Assembly: GCA_002095305.1 (NCBI GenBank)
Contig: MIEI01000003.1
Coordinates: forward strand, 1 to 64,000
Source: Pantoea brenneri
GTDB lineage: Bacteria; Pseudomonadota; Gammaproteobacteria; Enterobacterales; Enterobacteriaceae
Direction of reading: 5' to 3'
DNA: 64,000 nucleotides
Position 1 is the first letter of the stretch. Each line of letters begins with the position of its first letter. The translations under genes and the position numbers were made by a program. Under the pieces are notes generated by a model. It had not been told where the DNA came from and made no database searches. It was given only the letters and a program-made list of their open reading frames with translations. Shown piece by piece: positions 19,485 through 32,744 of the stretch.

Positions 19485-21163
19485 TTATCGCACCTGACCA
19501 GCCTGCAGGGTCTGCTGTAACTGCTGGCTGTCGGTGGTCACCGACAAACTGCCATTGGTGGTCGGCCGCAGCGGCTGACCGGCTTTTAACGCGGCATTCA
19601 GCTGCAACTGCAGGTTGCTGTCACCGGTTAACGGCAGCGCCGGCCATCCCCAGTTCTGCAACACATTCACCGGCACGGCACGGCCCGTCAGCTGTAACGC
19701 CAGCGGACGATCGGGTTGCTGGCTAACCGTTGCATGCCCTTCCAGCAATCCTTTATCGCTGAAAGCACTTAGCTCAGTCACCTGAATCTGCTGCGGGTCA
19801 GCACTCAGCGTAATCGAAGGATGACGCAGATCGGTGCGATTAAAGGTCGATTCCGCCGCATTCAGGCTCAGTTTACCGGACCAGATGCCCCACTGATGCT
19901 GACGAGCCAGCAACAGGTTCTCGCCGCTGCCATCCAGCGACGTCAGCTGGAAAGGAAACGCCGGGTTAATATCGATAATCAGATTACGGTTTGAGGTGAA
20001 ACGCGTCACCAGCACGCTGTCGAGCCAGTCAGGCAGGGGTGCCTGCCAGCGATCGCGCCAGTCCTGCGGCAGGGTATACTCCAGCCCGGCGACGGCAAGG
20101 GTCTTCAGCGTCAGGCGTTTATCGGCGCGCGACCAGTCACCCTCTGCCCGGATCACACCGTTGACCCAGCGTGAACTGAACTGTGTCAGCGCAATACCCT
20201 GCGGAGAAAAGTCCAGATTGACGATCGGATCGTTAAGCTCCAGCCCGCCGTTAATAAAGTTGCTGGCATTCAGCGCCAGCGAACCGTCATTGCTCTGCCA
20301 GTCATTGCCCTGCCAGTTAAGATTGCGCAGGGTCAGATCAAGATCGGTCACCGCCCAGTCAGGCCCCTGCAGACGCGCATCGGTAACATCCAGCCGGGTA
20401 ATCGCAATCGACGGTACCGCGTCTGCATTACGCAGAAACTCTTTCAGGCTGCTGGCGGTCTGCAGGCGAATATCATTCAGCCGCAGCTGGTTAATTTTCC
20501 AGTTGCCTGCGCGTCACGCTCGCCGTTGCCGGTCATCGAGCCTCGCGCCAGGTCGGCACCGACATTGTTGAACACCATCCGGCCCTGCGAGACGCTTCCC
20601 TGAATCAGCACATTTTCGCCGGGCACCTTATTCAGCGTCATGCTGCCTGCACTCATCTGGAAGCGGGCATCACGGCCCAGCATATCGCTGGCGGTGGGTT
20701 TCCACGGCAGAATACCGCCGTTCACCTGCTGTGCGAACAGCGGCAGCGCACTGTTGGGGCTGTCGATACGCATGTTGTTGAGTTGCAGGCGCTGAGCCTG
20801 AATCGGCAACGCGCTTGTGGGCGTCAGGTTGGCCAGATTAACTTCGCCGTCACGCAGTTCGATGCTGCTGAAGTGCAGCGGATCGCTGAACTGCACCAGT
20901 GCCAGGCCCAGATCAACGCGTTTTGCCACCAGAACTGCAGGCTGACCATCGTGACCAAAGCTGAAGTCATCCAGAATGACGTGAGAGGGTGAGGAGAAGT
21001 TGTGCTCAATTTTACTCAGGGAGAGATGCCACTCCGTTTTGTCGCTCACCCATCGGCTAAACCAGCCTGCACCCCACTGTGTTTGCAGCAGCACATAGAT
21101 CACCACCAGGATGAACAGCAGCAGCAAAAGTAAGGTGAGGAAAAACTTTCCAAGAAATTTCAT
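19485..21163 (-). CDS. yicH: AsmA-family protein YicH (frameshifted here)
   Basis: YicH belongs to the AsmA-like family of inner-membrane-anchored periplasmic proteins tied to outer-membrane lipid homeostasis. An N-terminal transmembrane helix (about 5-25) is followed by LLQTQWGAGWFSRWVSDKTE. The reading frame breaks near 20506-20507: GCGCAGGCAACTGG should read GCGCAGGGCAACTGG (AQGNW). The first part ends after 228 residues and the second resumes with INQLRLNDIRLQ in the next frame. Restoring one base gives about 559 residues (569 in E. coli). Probable sequencing error. Confidence 0.9.
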
Positions 21164-21281
21164 AGCATCCTTCCCGAGTTAAATCCGGTGAGAGGTTGTT
21201 ATGCCTGAATTACCGTTACAGCTCAACAGCCTGGATGTAAATCCGACTAAATAGCAGACGGGCCGAAGCCCGTCGTGAGCC

Positions 21282-22655
21282 TTACTTCTCTTGCGGAAAA
21301 ATCAGGTTAAGCACGATAGCGGTAATCCCACCCGCCGCAATGCCGGAAGAGAGCAGGGTTTTCAACCACTCAGGCGCAAATTGCAGGATCAGCGGCTGCT
21401 GCGATACGCCCAGTCCTACCGCCAGCGACAGCGCGATAATCATAATTGCGCGACGGTTGAGCGGCTCGCGTGACACGATGCGCACGCCGGAGGCGGCGAT
21501 GGTACCAAACATCACAATGGTGGCACCGCCCAGCACCGGCTCAGGAATATGCTGCACCAGTCCACTGACCGCCGGGAACAGGCCCAGCACAATCAGCATC
21601 AGCGCCACCACAAAGCCGACGTAGCGGCTGGCGACGCCGGTTAACTGGATGACGCCGTTGTTCTGGCCGAAGCAGGAGTTGGGGAAGGTGTTGAACAGCG
21701 CTGACACGCAGGAATTAAGGCCGTTAGCCAGCACGCCGCCCTTCAGACGCTTCATGTAGAGCGGACCGCTCACCGGCTGCTCGGAGACATCCGACGTCGC
21801 GGTGATGTCGCCAATGGTCTCCAGCGAGGTCACCATAAACACCAGCATCAGCGGAATCAGCAGGTTCCAGTCGAAGCCCAGCCCGTAATAGAGCGGCGTC
21901 GGCACCGCAATCAGCGGTTGATCGGCTGGCGTGCTGGCGGCGGGCAACATATTCAGCGCCCAGGCCAGCAAATAGCCGACCGCCATCGCGATTACCAGTG
22001 AGGCGACGCGCAGATAGGGATTTTTCTGGCGATTCAGCAGCACGATCACCAGCAGCACCGCACCTGCCAGCAGCAGATTTTTCGGGGCACCAAAACTGTG
22101 GTCGGCGATGGCGCTAAAGCCGCCGCCAATCGACGTCAGTCCGACCTGAATCAGCGACAGACCAATAATCATCACCACGATCCCGGAGACCAGCGGCGTA
22201 ATAATCCGGCGCGCCAGATGCAGAACGCGTGACAGCACCATCTCAGTACAGGAGGCGACCATCAGCGTGCCAAACAGCGCCGCCATCATGGCAGGCACAT
22301 CAGCACCGCCATTTTTCAGCGCCATCCCGCCCATAATCAGCGGCGTGACGAAGTTAAAGCTGGTGCCCTGAATCGATAACAGGCCTGAACCCACTGGTCC
22401 CCAGGTTTTGATTTGCAGCAGCGACGCCACGCCCGACGCGAACAGCGACATGCTGATGATGTGCTGGGTATCCTGGGCGGGCAAGCCCAGAGCCTGACAA
22501 ATCAGCAGGGCAGGAGTGATCACGGCAACAAACATGGCTAACAGATGCTGACCGGCGGCGAACAGCGTTTGCGGCAGCGGTGGGCGATCTTCAAGACGAT
22601 AGATCAGTTCACTGTGATGGGTAGAGGGTTGATCTGGCTGCGGATTGGTGGACAT
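21282..22655 (-). CDS. xanP: Xanthine permease XanP (NCS2 family)
   Basis: XanP is a proton-coupled xanthine importer of the inner membrane. The 457-residue protein has about 14 hydrophobic spans and the NCS2 signature [17 protein letters not shown] near residue 330. [14 protein letters not shown] and [13 protein letters not shown] are further family motifs. E. coli has gltS between recG and xanP; here xanP follows recG directly. Ends about 40 bases before a weak hairpin. Confidence 0.9.
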   Translation of the reverse strand: MSTNPQPDQPSTHHSELIYRLEDRPPLPQTLFAAGQHLLAMFVAVITPALLICQALGLPAQDTQHIISMSLFASGVASLLQIKTWGPVGSGLLSIQGTSFNFVTPLIMGGMALKNGGADVPAMMAALFGTLMVASCTEMVLSRVLHLARRIITPLVSGIVVMIIGLSLIQVGLTSIGGGFSAIADHSFGAPKNLLLAGAVLLVIVLLNRQKNPYLRVASLVIAMAVGYLLAWALNMLPAASTPADQPLIAVPTPLYYGLGFDWNLLIPLMLVFMVTSLETIGDITATSDVSEQPVSGPLYMKRLKGGVLANGLNSCVSALFNTFPNSCFGQNNGVIQLTGVASRYVGFVVALMLIVLGLFPAVSGLVQHIPEPVLGGATIVMFGTIAASGVRIVSREPLNRRAIMIIALSLAVGLGVSQQPLILQFAPEWLKTLLSSGIAAGGITAIVLNLIFPQEK

Positions 22656-22744
22656 CTTCTACTGTTCCCGAAAAATAGTGTGGCGATTGTAATCATCCGC
22701 CGGCTAAAAGCAATCGTTTGCCCGGCGAGGATAAAAAACGCCGA

Positions 22745-24823
22745 TCAGACGTTGGTGTAACGGGTGTTCTCCGGCAGCCAGCGTTCAATCAGGGCGCTGG
22801 CCTGTTCCGGATAGTGCTGGTGGATATGTCGCGCCACGCGCTGGACTTCAGGCACCATCGCCTGGTCACGCAGTAAATCCGCCACTTTGAACTCGGCGTT
22901 GCCGGTCTGGCGGGTGCCCAGCAGCTCGCCAGGCCCGCGAATCTCCAGGTCAAACTGCGCAATCACGAAGCCGTCATTGCTGTCACGTAACACCTGCAAT
23001 CGCTTCTGGGCGGTTTTGCTCAGCGGGGCTTTATAGAGCAACACGCAATGCGAGGCAACCGCGCCACGGCCGACCCGTCCGCGCAGCTGATGCAGCTGCG
23101 CCAGGCCTAACCGCTCCGGGTTCTCGATAATCATCAGGCTGGCATTGGGCACGTCTACGCCCACTTCGATCACCGTGGTCGCGACCAGCAGTTGCAGCTG
23201 ATTGGCTTTAAACGCCTGCATCACCGCCTGCTTTTCAGCCGGTTTCATCCGGCCGTGTACCAGACCGATATTGAGGTCGGGCAGTGCGGTTTTGAGGGCT
23301 TCCCAGCTGGCTTCCGCCGCCTGCGCTTCCAGCAGGTCCGACTCTTCAATCAGCGTACAGACCCAGTACGCCTGACGGCCTTCGCGACAGGCATGCTCGA
23401 CCCGCGCAATGATCTCATCGCGGCGGGTATCGGGAATGGCGACCGTGGTAACCGGTGTGCGTCCCGGCGGCAGCTCATCAATCGTCGAGGTATCGAGATC
23501 GGCATAGGCGGTCATCGCCAGGGTGCGGGGGATCGGTGTTGCCGTCATGATCAACTGATGCGGATGGAAGCCCTGTTCCTCGCCCTTTTCCCACAGCGCC
23601 AGGCGTTGATGGACGCCAAAACGGTGCTGCTCGTCGATAATCACCAGCGCCAGACCGTTAAATTGCACCTGCTCCTGGAACAGCGCATGGGTGCCGACCA
23701 CCATGGCAACCTGTCCGCTGGCAATGGCATCCTGCTGAGCCTGACGTGCTTTTCCTTTCTGTTTTCCAGCCAGCCAGCCGACTTCAATCCCCAGCGGCGC
23801 AAACCACTGGCGGAAGTTGCTGGCGTGCTGTTCAGCCAGCAGTTCAGTCGGGGCCATCAGGGCGACCTGTTTACCGTGCGCAATCACGTTCAGCGCTGAT
23901 AATGCCGCCACCAGCGTTTTACCGGAGCCGACATCGCCCTGCACCAGCCGCATCATCGGGAAGTCATTGGCCAGGTCATGCTCGATCTCTGCCACCACCC
24001 GCTTTTGCGCGCCGGTGGGCGAGAACGGCAGCGCGGCCAGCAAGCGATCGCTCAGATCATGGCGCGCCGGCATCGGCAAGGCGTAATAGCGCTGCGCACC
24101 GGCGCGTACCGCCAGCATGCTGAGGTTATGCGCCAGCAGCTCTTCCAGAATCAGACGCCGCTGTGCCGGATGGCGACCGCTCTCCAGTTCGCTCAGTTTG
24201 AGATCGGGGGGCGGACGATGCAGCGTGCGTAGCGCATCGGGCAGGCTGATTAAGCCGCCGCTCAGCTCCTGAGGCAGCAGCTCGGCAATCGGGCAACTCT
24301 CCAGCAGCGTCAGCGCCTGATCGGTGAGATTACGCAGCGTAGCCTGTCGGATGCCTTCAGTGGTGGGGTAGACCGGCGTCAGCGTCTCCTCCAGCGCCAC
24401 ATTGCTGTGTTCGCCCTGGATACGGTACTCAGGATGGATAATCTCGGCACCGCGCTGGCCGCGTTTGATCTCACCGTAGGCGGTAACGCGACGTCCCGGT
24501 GCCAGGCTGTTTTTCATGCCGGCATTGAAGTTAAAGAAGCGCAGAGTCAGCACGCCGCTGCCATCGCTGATCTGACACACCATCATCCGGCGGCGGCCAA
24601 AAGTAATGTCGGAATGCAGCACTTCGCCTTCTACTGTGGCCCAGATACCGGGCAGCAGATCATCAATGGCGTAGAGTTGGGTACGATCTTCGTAACGCAG
24701 CGGGAGATGGAGCAGCAGATCCTGAATGGTGTGCAGGCCAATTTTGGCCAGCTTTGCTGCCTGGCTGGCACCGACGCCGGTCAGGGTACTGAGCGGAATG
24801 GCATCCAGCAGGCGGCCTTTCAT
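22745..24823 (-). CDS. recG: ATP-dependent DNA helicase RecG
   Basis: RecG remodels stalled replication forks and branched DNA. The wedge domain is N-terminal. The SF2 helicase core has QGDVGSGKT (motif I), VIIDEQHRFG (motif II), TATPIPRTL (motif III) and LHQLRGRVGRG (motif VI). Length is 692 residues (693 in E. coli). The ATG overlaps the trmH stop by four bases. Last gene of the gmk-rpoZ-spoT-trmH-recG operon. Confidence 0.96.
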   Translation of the reverse strand: MKGRLLDAIPLSTLTGVGASQAAKLAKIGLHTIQDLLLHLPLRYEDRTQLYAIDDLLPGIWATVEGEVLHSDITFGRRRMMVCQISDGSGVLTLRFFNFNAGMKNSLAPGRRVTAYGEIKRGQRGAEIIHPEYRIQGEHSNVALEETLTPVYPTTEGIRQATLRNLTDQALTLLESCPIAELLPQELSGGLISLPDALRTLHRPPPDLKLSELESGRHPAQRRLILEELLAHNLSMLAVRAGAQRYYALPMPARHDLSDRLLAALPFSPTGAQKRVVAEIEHDLANDFPMMRLVQGDVGSGKTLVAALSALNVIAHGKQVALMAPTELLAEQHASNFRQWFAPLGIEVGWLAGKQKGKARQAQQDAIASGQVAMVVGTHALFQEQVQFNGLALVIIDEQHRFGVHQRLALWEKGEEQGFHPHQLIMTATPIPRTLAMTAYADLDTSTIDELPPGRTPVTTVAIPDTRRDEIIARVEHACREGRQAYWVCTLIEESDLLEAQAAEASWEALKTALPDLNIGLVHGRMKPAEKQAVMQAFKANQLQLLVATTVIEVGVDVPNASLMIIENPERLGLAQLHQLRGRVGRGAVASHCVLLYKAPLSKTAQKRLQVLRDSNDGFVIAQFDLEIRGPGELLGTRQTGNAEFKVADLLRDQAMVPEVQRVARHIHQHYPEQASALIERWLPENTRYTNV

Positions 24824-25521
24824 CTTTTACTTTTACCGGTTGATTGCATAGTGGCCCACCAGCTGGCGTCAGCCTCAATGTCACCTTCGGCGTTGATGCG
24901 CGGATAAGGCAAGCCTTTCTGCCGGGCGACGCGCGCCAGCACCGGAAAACCGCCTTCGAACAGCAGACGCTGCTGCTCATCCTCATCCAGCAGGCTGTAA
25001 TCACGCTGGTAAAGGCCGGCGTTCTGCCGTTGGCGCTGGGCTTCATACAGGATCAGGGCGGAGGCCACCGAGACGTTCAGCGACTGCACCATACCGACCA
25101 TCGGAATAATAATCTGCTGATCGGCCAGCGCCAGGGCTTCATCGGTAATGCCGGTTTTTTCCTGACCCATCAGGATGCAGGTGGGGCGGGTATAATCAAT
25201 CTCGCGGAAGTCGACGGCGTCGGCTGACAGATGCGTGGCTAAAACCTGCATCTTCTGCTGTTTAAGCTGTGCTACGGCGTCGCCAATCGTGCGATGCGTC
25301 ACCACCTTTACCCAGCTGTTGCTGCCGGCAGAGGCGGACGCCTGGGTGCGCATCCGCTGGCTCGGCCAGACCGCATGCACTTCATGAATACCCACCGCAT
25401 CGGCGGTGCGGATCACTGCGGAGACGTTATGTGGTTTATGCACCTGCTCCATGCAGACCGTGAGATCGTGCTGGCGCAGCGCCAGCATCGCCTGAATTCG
25501 GGCAAAACGTTGATCGTTCAT
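24820..25521 (-). CDS. trmH: tRNA (guanosine-18-2'-O)-methyltransferase TrmH
   Basis: TrmH (SpoU) methylates the ribose of G18 in tRNA using SAM; it is a knotted SPOUT enzyme. The three SpoU motifs are seen: NVSAVIRTADAVGI, LMGQEKTGIT and IPMVGMVQSLNVSVASALILYE. The product has 233 residues, slightly longer than E. coli (229). It starts 3 bases after spoT ends and overlaps recG, so translation is coupled across the operon. Confidence 0.96.
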   Translation of the reverse strand: MNDQRFARIQAMLALRQHDLTVCMEQVHKPHNVSAVIRTADAVGIHEVHAVWPSQRMRTQASASAGSNSWVKVVTHRTIGDAVAQLKQQKMQVLATHLSADAVDFREIDYTRPTCILMGQEKTGITDEALALADQQIIIPMVGMVQSLNVSVASALILYEAQRQRQNAGLYQRDYSLLDEDEQQRLLFEGGFPVLARVARQKGLPYPRINAEGDIEADASWWATMQSTGKSKR

Positions 25522-25524
25522 GCA

Positions 25525-27630
25525 CTAATTACGGTTACGGTGAACTTTGATCACATCCGGCATCACGCGAATTTTACGCATGATATTGGCCAGATGGACG
25601 CGATCGCGGGCGGTCAGACGGATAAAGGCGCTGTAAACCCGGCCATCGCGCTCTTCGGTGTTCAGGCTCTGAATGTTAGAACCGGCAGTGTTAATCGCCG
25701 CCGTCAGGTTGGCCAGCGCGCCCTGATGGTTAAACATATCGACCTTAATTTCGGCCACAAACTCCTGCTCAGTCACTTTGTCCCATTCAACCGGCATGAA
25801 TTTTTCCGGCTCTTTCTGGTAACCGCGAATATTTCGACAGGATTCGTGATGCACCACCAGGCCTTTGCCGGGACTGACGTGCGCAACAATCGGATCGCCG
25901 GGAATCGGTCGGCAGCATTTGGCGAAGGTGATCAGCACGCCATCAGCGCCTTTGATCGGCAGCTTGCCGCGTTTGCTGTTGCTAATCGCTTTGCTGTCAG
26001 CCTGCAGCAGATTTTTCGCCACCACCACGCTCATCGCATTGCCAAGACCAATCTCCGCCAGCAGATCATCCAGCGAGGTCAGCTTCATGCGATCCAGCTC
26101 CTGCCTGATATTCTCAGGTGGGATTTCCGCCAGTTTACGACTACCGCCCAGCGCATGGCTCAGCAGGCGACGGCCCAGATTGACCGAGTCTTCGCGTTTG
26201 AGGTTTTTCAGTAACTGACGGATTTTGGCGCGGGCTTTGGAGCTGACGACAAAGTTAAGCCAGGCGGCGTTAGGTCGGGCGCCCGGTGCGGTGATGATCT
26301 CAATCGTCTGGCCGCTGGCCAGTGACTGCGACAGCGGATAAGGCTGGCGATCGACACGAGCGCCAACGCAGGCATGGCCAATATCCGTGTGCACCGCATA
26401 GGCGAAATCCACCGGCGTGGCGCCTGTCGGCAGCTCAACGATGCGCCCTTCAGGCGTGAAGACGTAGATCTCATCAGGGAAGAGATCGGACTTCACGCTT
26501 TCAATAAATTCAAATGAACTGCCGGCGCTCTGTTGCAACTCCAGCAGGCTTTGCAGCCAGCGCTGAGCACGAATCTGTGCCGTGGTGCCACTTTCGCCCG
26601 CCTGTTTGTAAGCCCAGTGCGCAGCGACCCCCATTTCCGCCATCTGATCCATATCCTCGGTGCGAATCTGCACTTCAACCGGCACACCATGTGGACCGAT
26701 CATTGAGGTATGGAGCGATTGATAGCCGTTCGCTTTGGGGATGGCGATGTAATCTTTGACCCGGCCCGGACGCGGCTTATATAAGCTGTGCATCTGGCCC
26801 AGAACGCGATAGCAGGTATCCAGATCTTTCACGATAACGCGAAAGGCATAGATATCCATGATCGAGTGAAAACGCTGCTCTTTCAGCGTCATTTTGCGGT
26901 AGATCGAGTAAAGATGCTTTTCACGACCGCTGACGCGGCAGGGAATGCCCGCTTCCTGCAGACGGCCATCGATCTCAGAAAGAATCTTCTGGATCATCTC
27001 TTTACGGTTACCGCGTGCCGCCTTCACCACCTCTTTGATCACCCGATAACGGTTCGGATAAAGAGCTTCGAAACCGAGTTCTTCGAGTTCTGTTTTGAGG
27101 TGATGAATACCCAGACGATGCGCCAGAGGACTGTAAATTTCCAGCGTTTCCAGCGCGATACGGCGACGTTTATCCGGGCGTAATGCGCCGAGGGTGCGCA
27201 TATTGTGAGTGCGGTCAGCCAGCTTGATGAGAATGACGCGGATATCCTGCACCATCGCCATAATCATCTTGCGGAAGTTCTCTGCCTGAGCCTCTTTCTT
27301 GTCGCGAAATTTCAGCTTATCCAGCTTAGAAACACCTTCGACCAGCTCCGCGACGCTCTTACCGAAGAGTTGTTCCATATCCTGGTAAGTGGCGGGCGTA
27401 TCTTCGATTACGTCATGCAGCAGCGCGGCCATCAATGTTTCATGGTCGAGCTTCATTTCCGCCAGAATACAGGCCACGGCAACCGGATGGGTGATATAAG
27501 GCTCACCGCTGGAGCGTGTCTGTCCCTCGTGGGCATCACGTGCGACAAGGTAAGCTTGCTGGAGGCGCTTGATATGCTCCTCTGGCAAGTATTTTTCAAT
27601 CAGTTGATTGAGGCTTTCAAACAGATACAA
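25525..27630 (-). CDS. spoT: Bifunctional (p)ppGpp synthetase/hydrolase SpoT
   Basis: SpoT degrades and weakly makes (p)ppGpp in response to carbon, fatty-acid and iron starvation. The hydrolase HD motif is in ALLHDVIEDT near residue 71. The synthetase domain follows at about 230-350, the TGS domain begins near EIYVFTPEG, and the ACT domain lies at the C-terminus. At 701 residues it has the standard length. It lies 20 bases after rpoZ. Confidence 0.97.
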   Translation of the reverse strand: MYLFESLNQLIEKYLPEEHIKRLQQAYLVARDAHEGQTRSSGEPYITHPVAVACILAEMKLDHETLMAALLHDVIEDTPATYQDMEQLFGKSVAELVEGVSKLDKLKFRDKKEAQAENFRKMIMAMVQDIRVILIKLADRTHNMRTLGALRPDKRRRIALETLEIYSPLAHRLGIHHLKTELEELGFEALYPNRYRVIKEVVKAARGNRKEMIQKILSEIDGRLQEAGIPCRVSGREKHLYSIYRKMTLKEQRFHSIMDIYAFRVIVKDLDTCYRVLGQMHSLYKPRPGRVKDYIAIPKANGYQSLHTSMIGPHGVPVEVQIRTEDMDQMAEMGVAAHWAYKQAGESGTTAQIRAQRWLQSLLELQQSAGSSFEFIESVKSDLFPDEIYVFTPEGRIVELPTGATPVDFAYAVHTDIGHACVGARVDRQPYPLSQSLASGQTIEIITAPGARPNAAWLNFVVSSKARAKIRQLLKNLKREDSVNLGRRLLSHALGGSRKLAEIPPENIRQELDRMKLTSLDDLLAEIGLGNAMSVVVAKNLLQADSKAISNSKRGKLPIKGADGVLITFAKCCRPIPGDPIVAHVSPGKGLVVHHESCRNIRGYQKEPEKFMPVEWDKVTEQEFVAEIKVDMFNHQGALANLTAAINTAGSNIQSLNTEERDGRVYSAFIRLTARDRVHLANIMRKIRVMPDVIKVHRNRN

Positions 27631-27650
27631 GGGTGACCTGCAGGTGGCTG

Positions 27651-27926
27651 TTAACGACGACCTTCAGCGATAGCGGTAACGGCCTGTAATTCAGCGGCTT
27701 CCTGCTCTTGCTGTTCCTGACGATCACGCACATCTAAAATCTGATTGGTGACCAAACCTTCTTCGATTTCGCGCAGGGCGATAACGGTAGGTTTATCGTT
27801 CTCTTCGGGAACCAGCGGATCTTTGCCGCCTACCTGCATCTGACGTGCACGACGTGCAGCGACCAACACCAGGTCAAAACGATTACCAACTTTTTCTACT
27901 GCGTCCTGAACGGTTACGCGTGCCAT
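27651..27926 (-). CDS. rpoZ: RNA polymerase omega subunit
   Basis: Omega helps RNA polymerase assembly and forms part of a ppGpp binding site. The 91-residue sequence begins [20 protein letters not shown] and is almost identical to E. coli omega. It is encoded between gmk and spoT, so the ppGpp target and the ppGpp enzyme share an operon. Confidence 0.97.
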   Translation of the reverse strand: MARVTVQDAVEKVGNRFDLVLVAARRARQMQVGGKDPLVPEENDKPTVIALREIEEGLVTNQILDVRDRQEQQEQEAAELQAVTAIAEGRR

Positions 27927-27980
27927 AGGTGTGCTACTCCACAGATGAAGAAATGACTGGGCATCATACTGAAACTGAAT

Positions 27981-31144
<3,164 letters not shown>

Positions 31145-31649
31145 AGCAGGCTCCAGTTAGACGGCGGCTAGGCTAAGGGATAGCGTAATAAACGGCGACT
31201 GAGATTTTATGGTGTCAGGCAGTTGGGATTAGCTGAGTTTATGTCTGCGTCATTTAAAATCAGTTATATCAGCTAAGTGGCTGGAGGCGTGTCCCGAGAT
31301 GGATAAGAAAAATTCATCAGCCCTAATCCACCGAGCGAGATGTTATCTCTGCGGTTCACTGAACCTGGCGTAGCAGGCTGTACGACAGAGGTCTCTGTCA
31401 TCCTGCTTCAATCTGAAATAGCGGTGAAGAGCGGACGCTGCGTTCTGGCGCATATCGGTACGCTGACTGCGATGAGTACGGTTGAGAACGGGAAGGGCGT
31501 GCCTGAATGGTAAAGCGGGAATCCGATACGACGGCATGAGCCTGGTTTATTAATGCCCGACAGCGGGTGCAGGGATTTTATAACGTCATCCGTGGGTCTG
31601 CAGGTCAGCGAGAACGATTATTCTTAGCCGCGGAATAATACCGTACATT
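31145..31649. other. Intergenic spacer without supported gene
   Basis: Some 500 bases between yicG and the truncated flippase. I see no gene I can defend; a 64-residue minus-strand frame at 31343-31537 has no ribosome site and no recognisable motif. A perfect inverted repeat, GACAGAG-GT-CTCTGTC, lies at 31384-31399. Base composition is mixed, and the spacer could hold an sRNA or decayed DNA. Confidence 0.4.
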
Positions 31650-31683
31650 AAAAAAAGAAAAAGCGTGCTGGTTCACAGCACGC
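31650..31683 (-). terminator. Terminator downstream of the flippase fragment
   Basis: On the minus strand GCGTGCTG/CAGCACGC with a five-base loop is followed by TTTTTC and a further T run. It lies about 50 bases after the flippase fragment and would end its transcript, so that locus may still be transcribed. Confidence 0.8.
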
Positions 31684-31731
31684 CAACGCATCCCTGAGGA
31701 TGCTCAGAGCCCACCATACAGACTTGCTTTA

Positions 31732-32376
31732 TTATTTGTTTCTTGCACGAATCTGAGAGAATTTTTTCAGGCTAAAACGGTATTCCGGTTGGAACCATGA
31801 ACGACCATAGTAGCAATAAATCAGCATGCGAATTGATGCCATCGCCAGATAACCCCAGATTGCGCAGAGTACTGAGGGAGTCAGCCAGACGGTAAATAAA
31901 GTGACGCTCAGCCCGGCTAATACCGAAGAGGTTTCAGCAAATGCGATACGGGTATATTGTTTTTCACGTTGTAATATTGCACGGTACTGCTGGCCCTGGG
32001 GGATAATAATAAACACCACAGACACCATCTCCAGCATTAAAGCCAGTTCAGGCTGATCAAACATCCGATTAAGCAGATGGCTGCTGACAAATAACAGACC
32101 AAACACCGCTGCACCCATCAACATATTGCCCCAATACAGGATCGAGAGATCGTTGATAGAGAGCATACAACGGCGGATTATCGTATTCGAGAAGCCCCGA
32201 TCGGCCAGGGTATCGATAGCCAGTAACGCCAGCACTGCAATGGCCAGCAGGTTCAGTTCATTTGCCTGCAGAATTTGCGCCAGTAAAGAAAGCTGCAACA
32301 CGCCAATGCCAATAATCTTAATCGAAGAGAGGAGAGACCATTTTGCGCTATTCAGACTGCTTTCACGTATTGCCAT
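31732..32376 (-). pseudogene. Truncated polysaccharide flippase (MOP/Wzx, TuaB/AmsL-like)
   Basis: The 214-residue product matches only the N-terminal half of lipid-linked oligosaccharide flippases. ESSLNSAKWSLLSS, DRGFSNTIIRR and IPQGQQYRAILQREKQYTR resemble family positions, with about five transmembrane helices. Full members have about 450-490 residues and 12 or more helices. Here translation stops after SLKKFSQIRARNK and no continuation is visible downstream, so one half is missing. I use the ATG at 32376; the frame extends to 32508. Composition is AT-richer than its neighbours. Probably the remnant of a lost exopolysaccharide or O-antigen locus. Confidence 0.7.
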
Positions 32377-32456
32377 AATATGCTCGTTAGAGTAGAGGTA
32401 CTCTGTGAGAATTAAATGTTCGTGTAACGGCAATGAGGTTGCTGTGACACCGTTAG

Positions 32457-32744
32457 TTAGTGCAACTTTTCCGGCCGAAGTCCTGAAATACCTTGCCAGG
32501 CTTGCCATGTTATTATGGATTCAATCAAATGATGCTCGGATAAAAAATAGATATCCCTGGAATATTCGCGGTTTCGTGTCATGGCGGAATCTCCCGCTGT
32601 TAATAAGAAGTCCGCCAGATCACGAATAAATCCTGTTGTAGTTTTATATTCTCCTGCCAGCATCCTGCCGGCAATCTCAACAAATTCTTTTTCTGATAAC
32701 AAAGGATAGTCGAGCGGTCCATGTCTTTTTTCCTGCTTTATCAT
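32457..32744 (-). CDS. Hypothetical 95-residue protein, unrecognised
   Basis: I recognise no family. The sequence (MIKQEKRHGPLDYPLLSEKE at the start) is hydrophilic with predicted helices and reads like coding DNA in its third-base pattern. RDLADFLLTAG and FLSEHHLIESIITWQAW are its most structured stretches. No clear ribosome site precedes the ATG. It ends 81 bases before the flippase fragment's ATG on the same strand, inside the longer open frame of that gene. AT-rich, so probably acquired. Confidence 0.4.
   Translation of the reverse strand: MIKQEKRHGPLDYPLLSEKEFVEIAGRMLAGEYKTTTGFIRDLADFLLTAGDSAMTRNREYSRDIYFLSEHHLIESIITWQAWQGISGLRPEKLH

Noticed and set aside
21201-21254. 17-residue plus-strand ORF (MPELPLQLNSLDVNPTK) with GAGAGG upstream, before xanP/yicH
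   Set aside because: Too short to judge by eye, no conservation evidence; could be real but is unsupported.
25294-26214. 306-residue plus-strand open frame over trmH/spoT
   Set aside because: Antisense to conserved genes; no motif or ribosome site.
31343-31537. 64-residue minus-strand open frame in the yicG spacer
   Set aside because: No ribosome site, no motif, no neighbours to support it.
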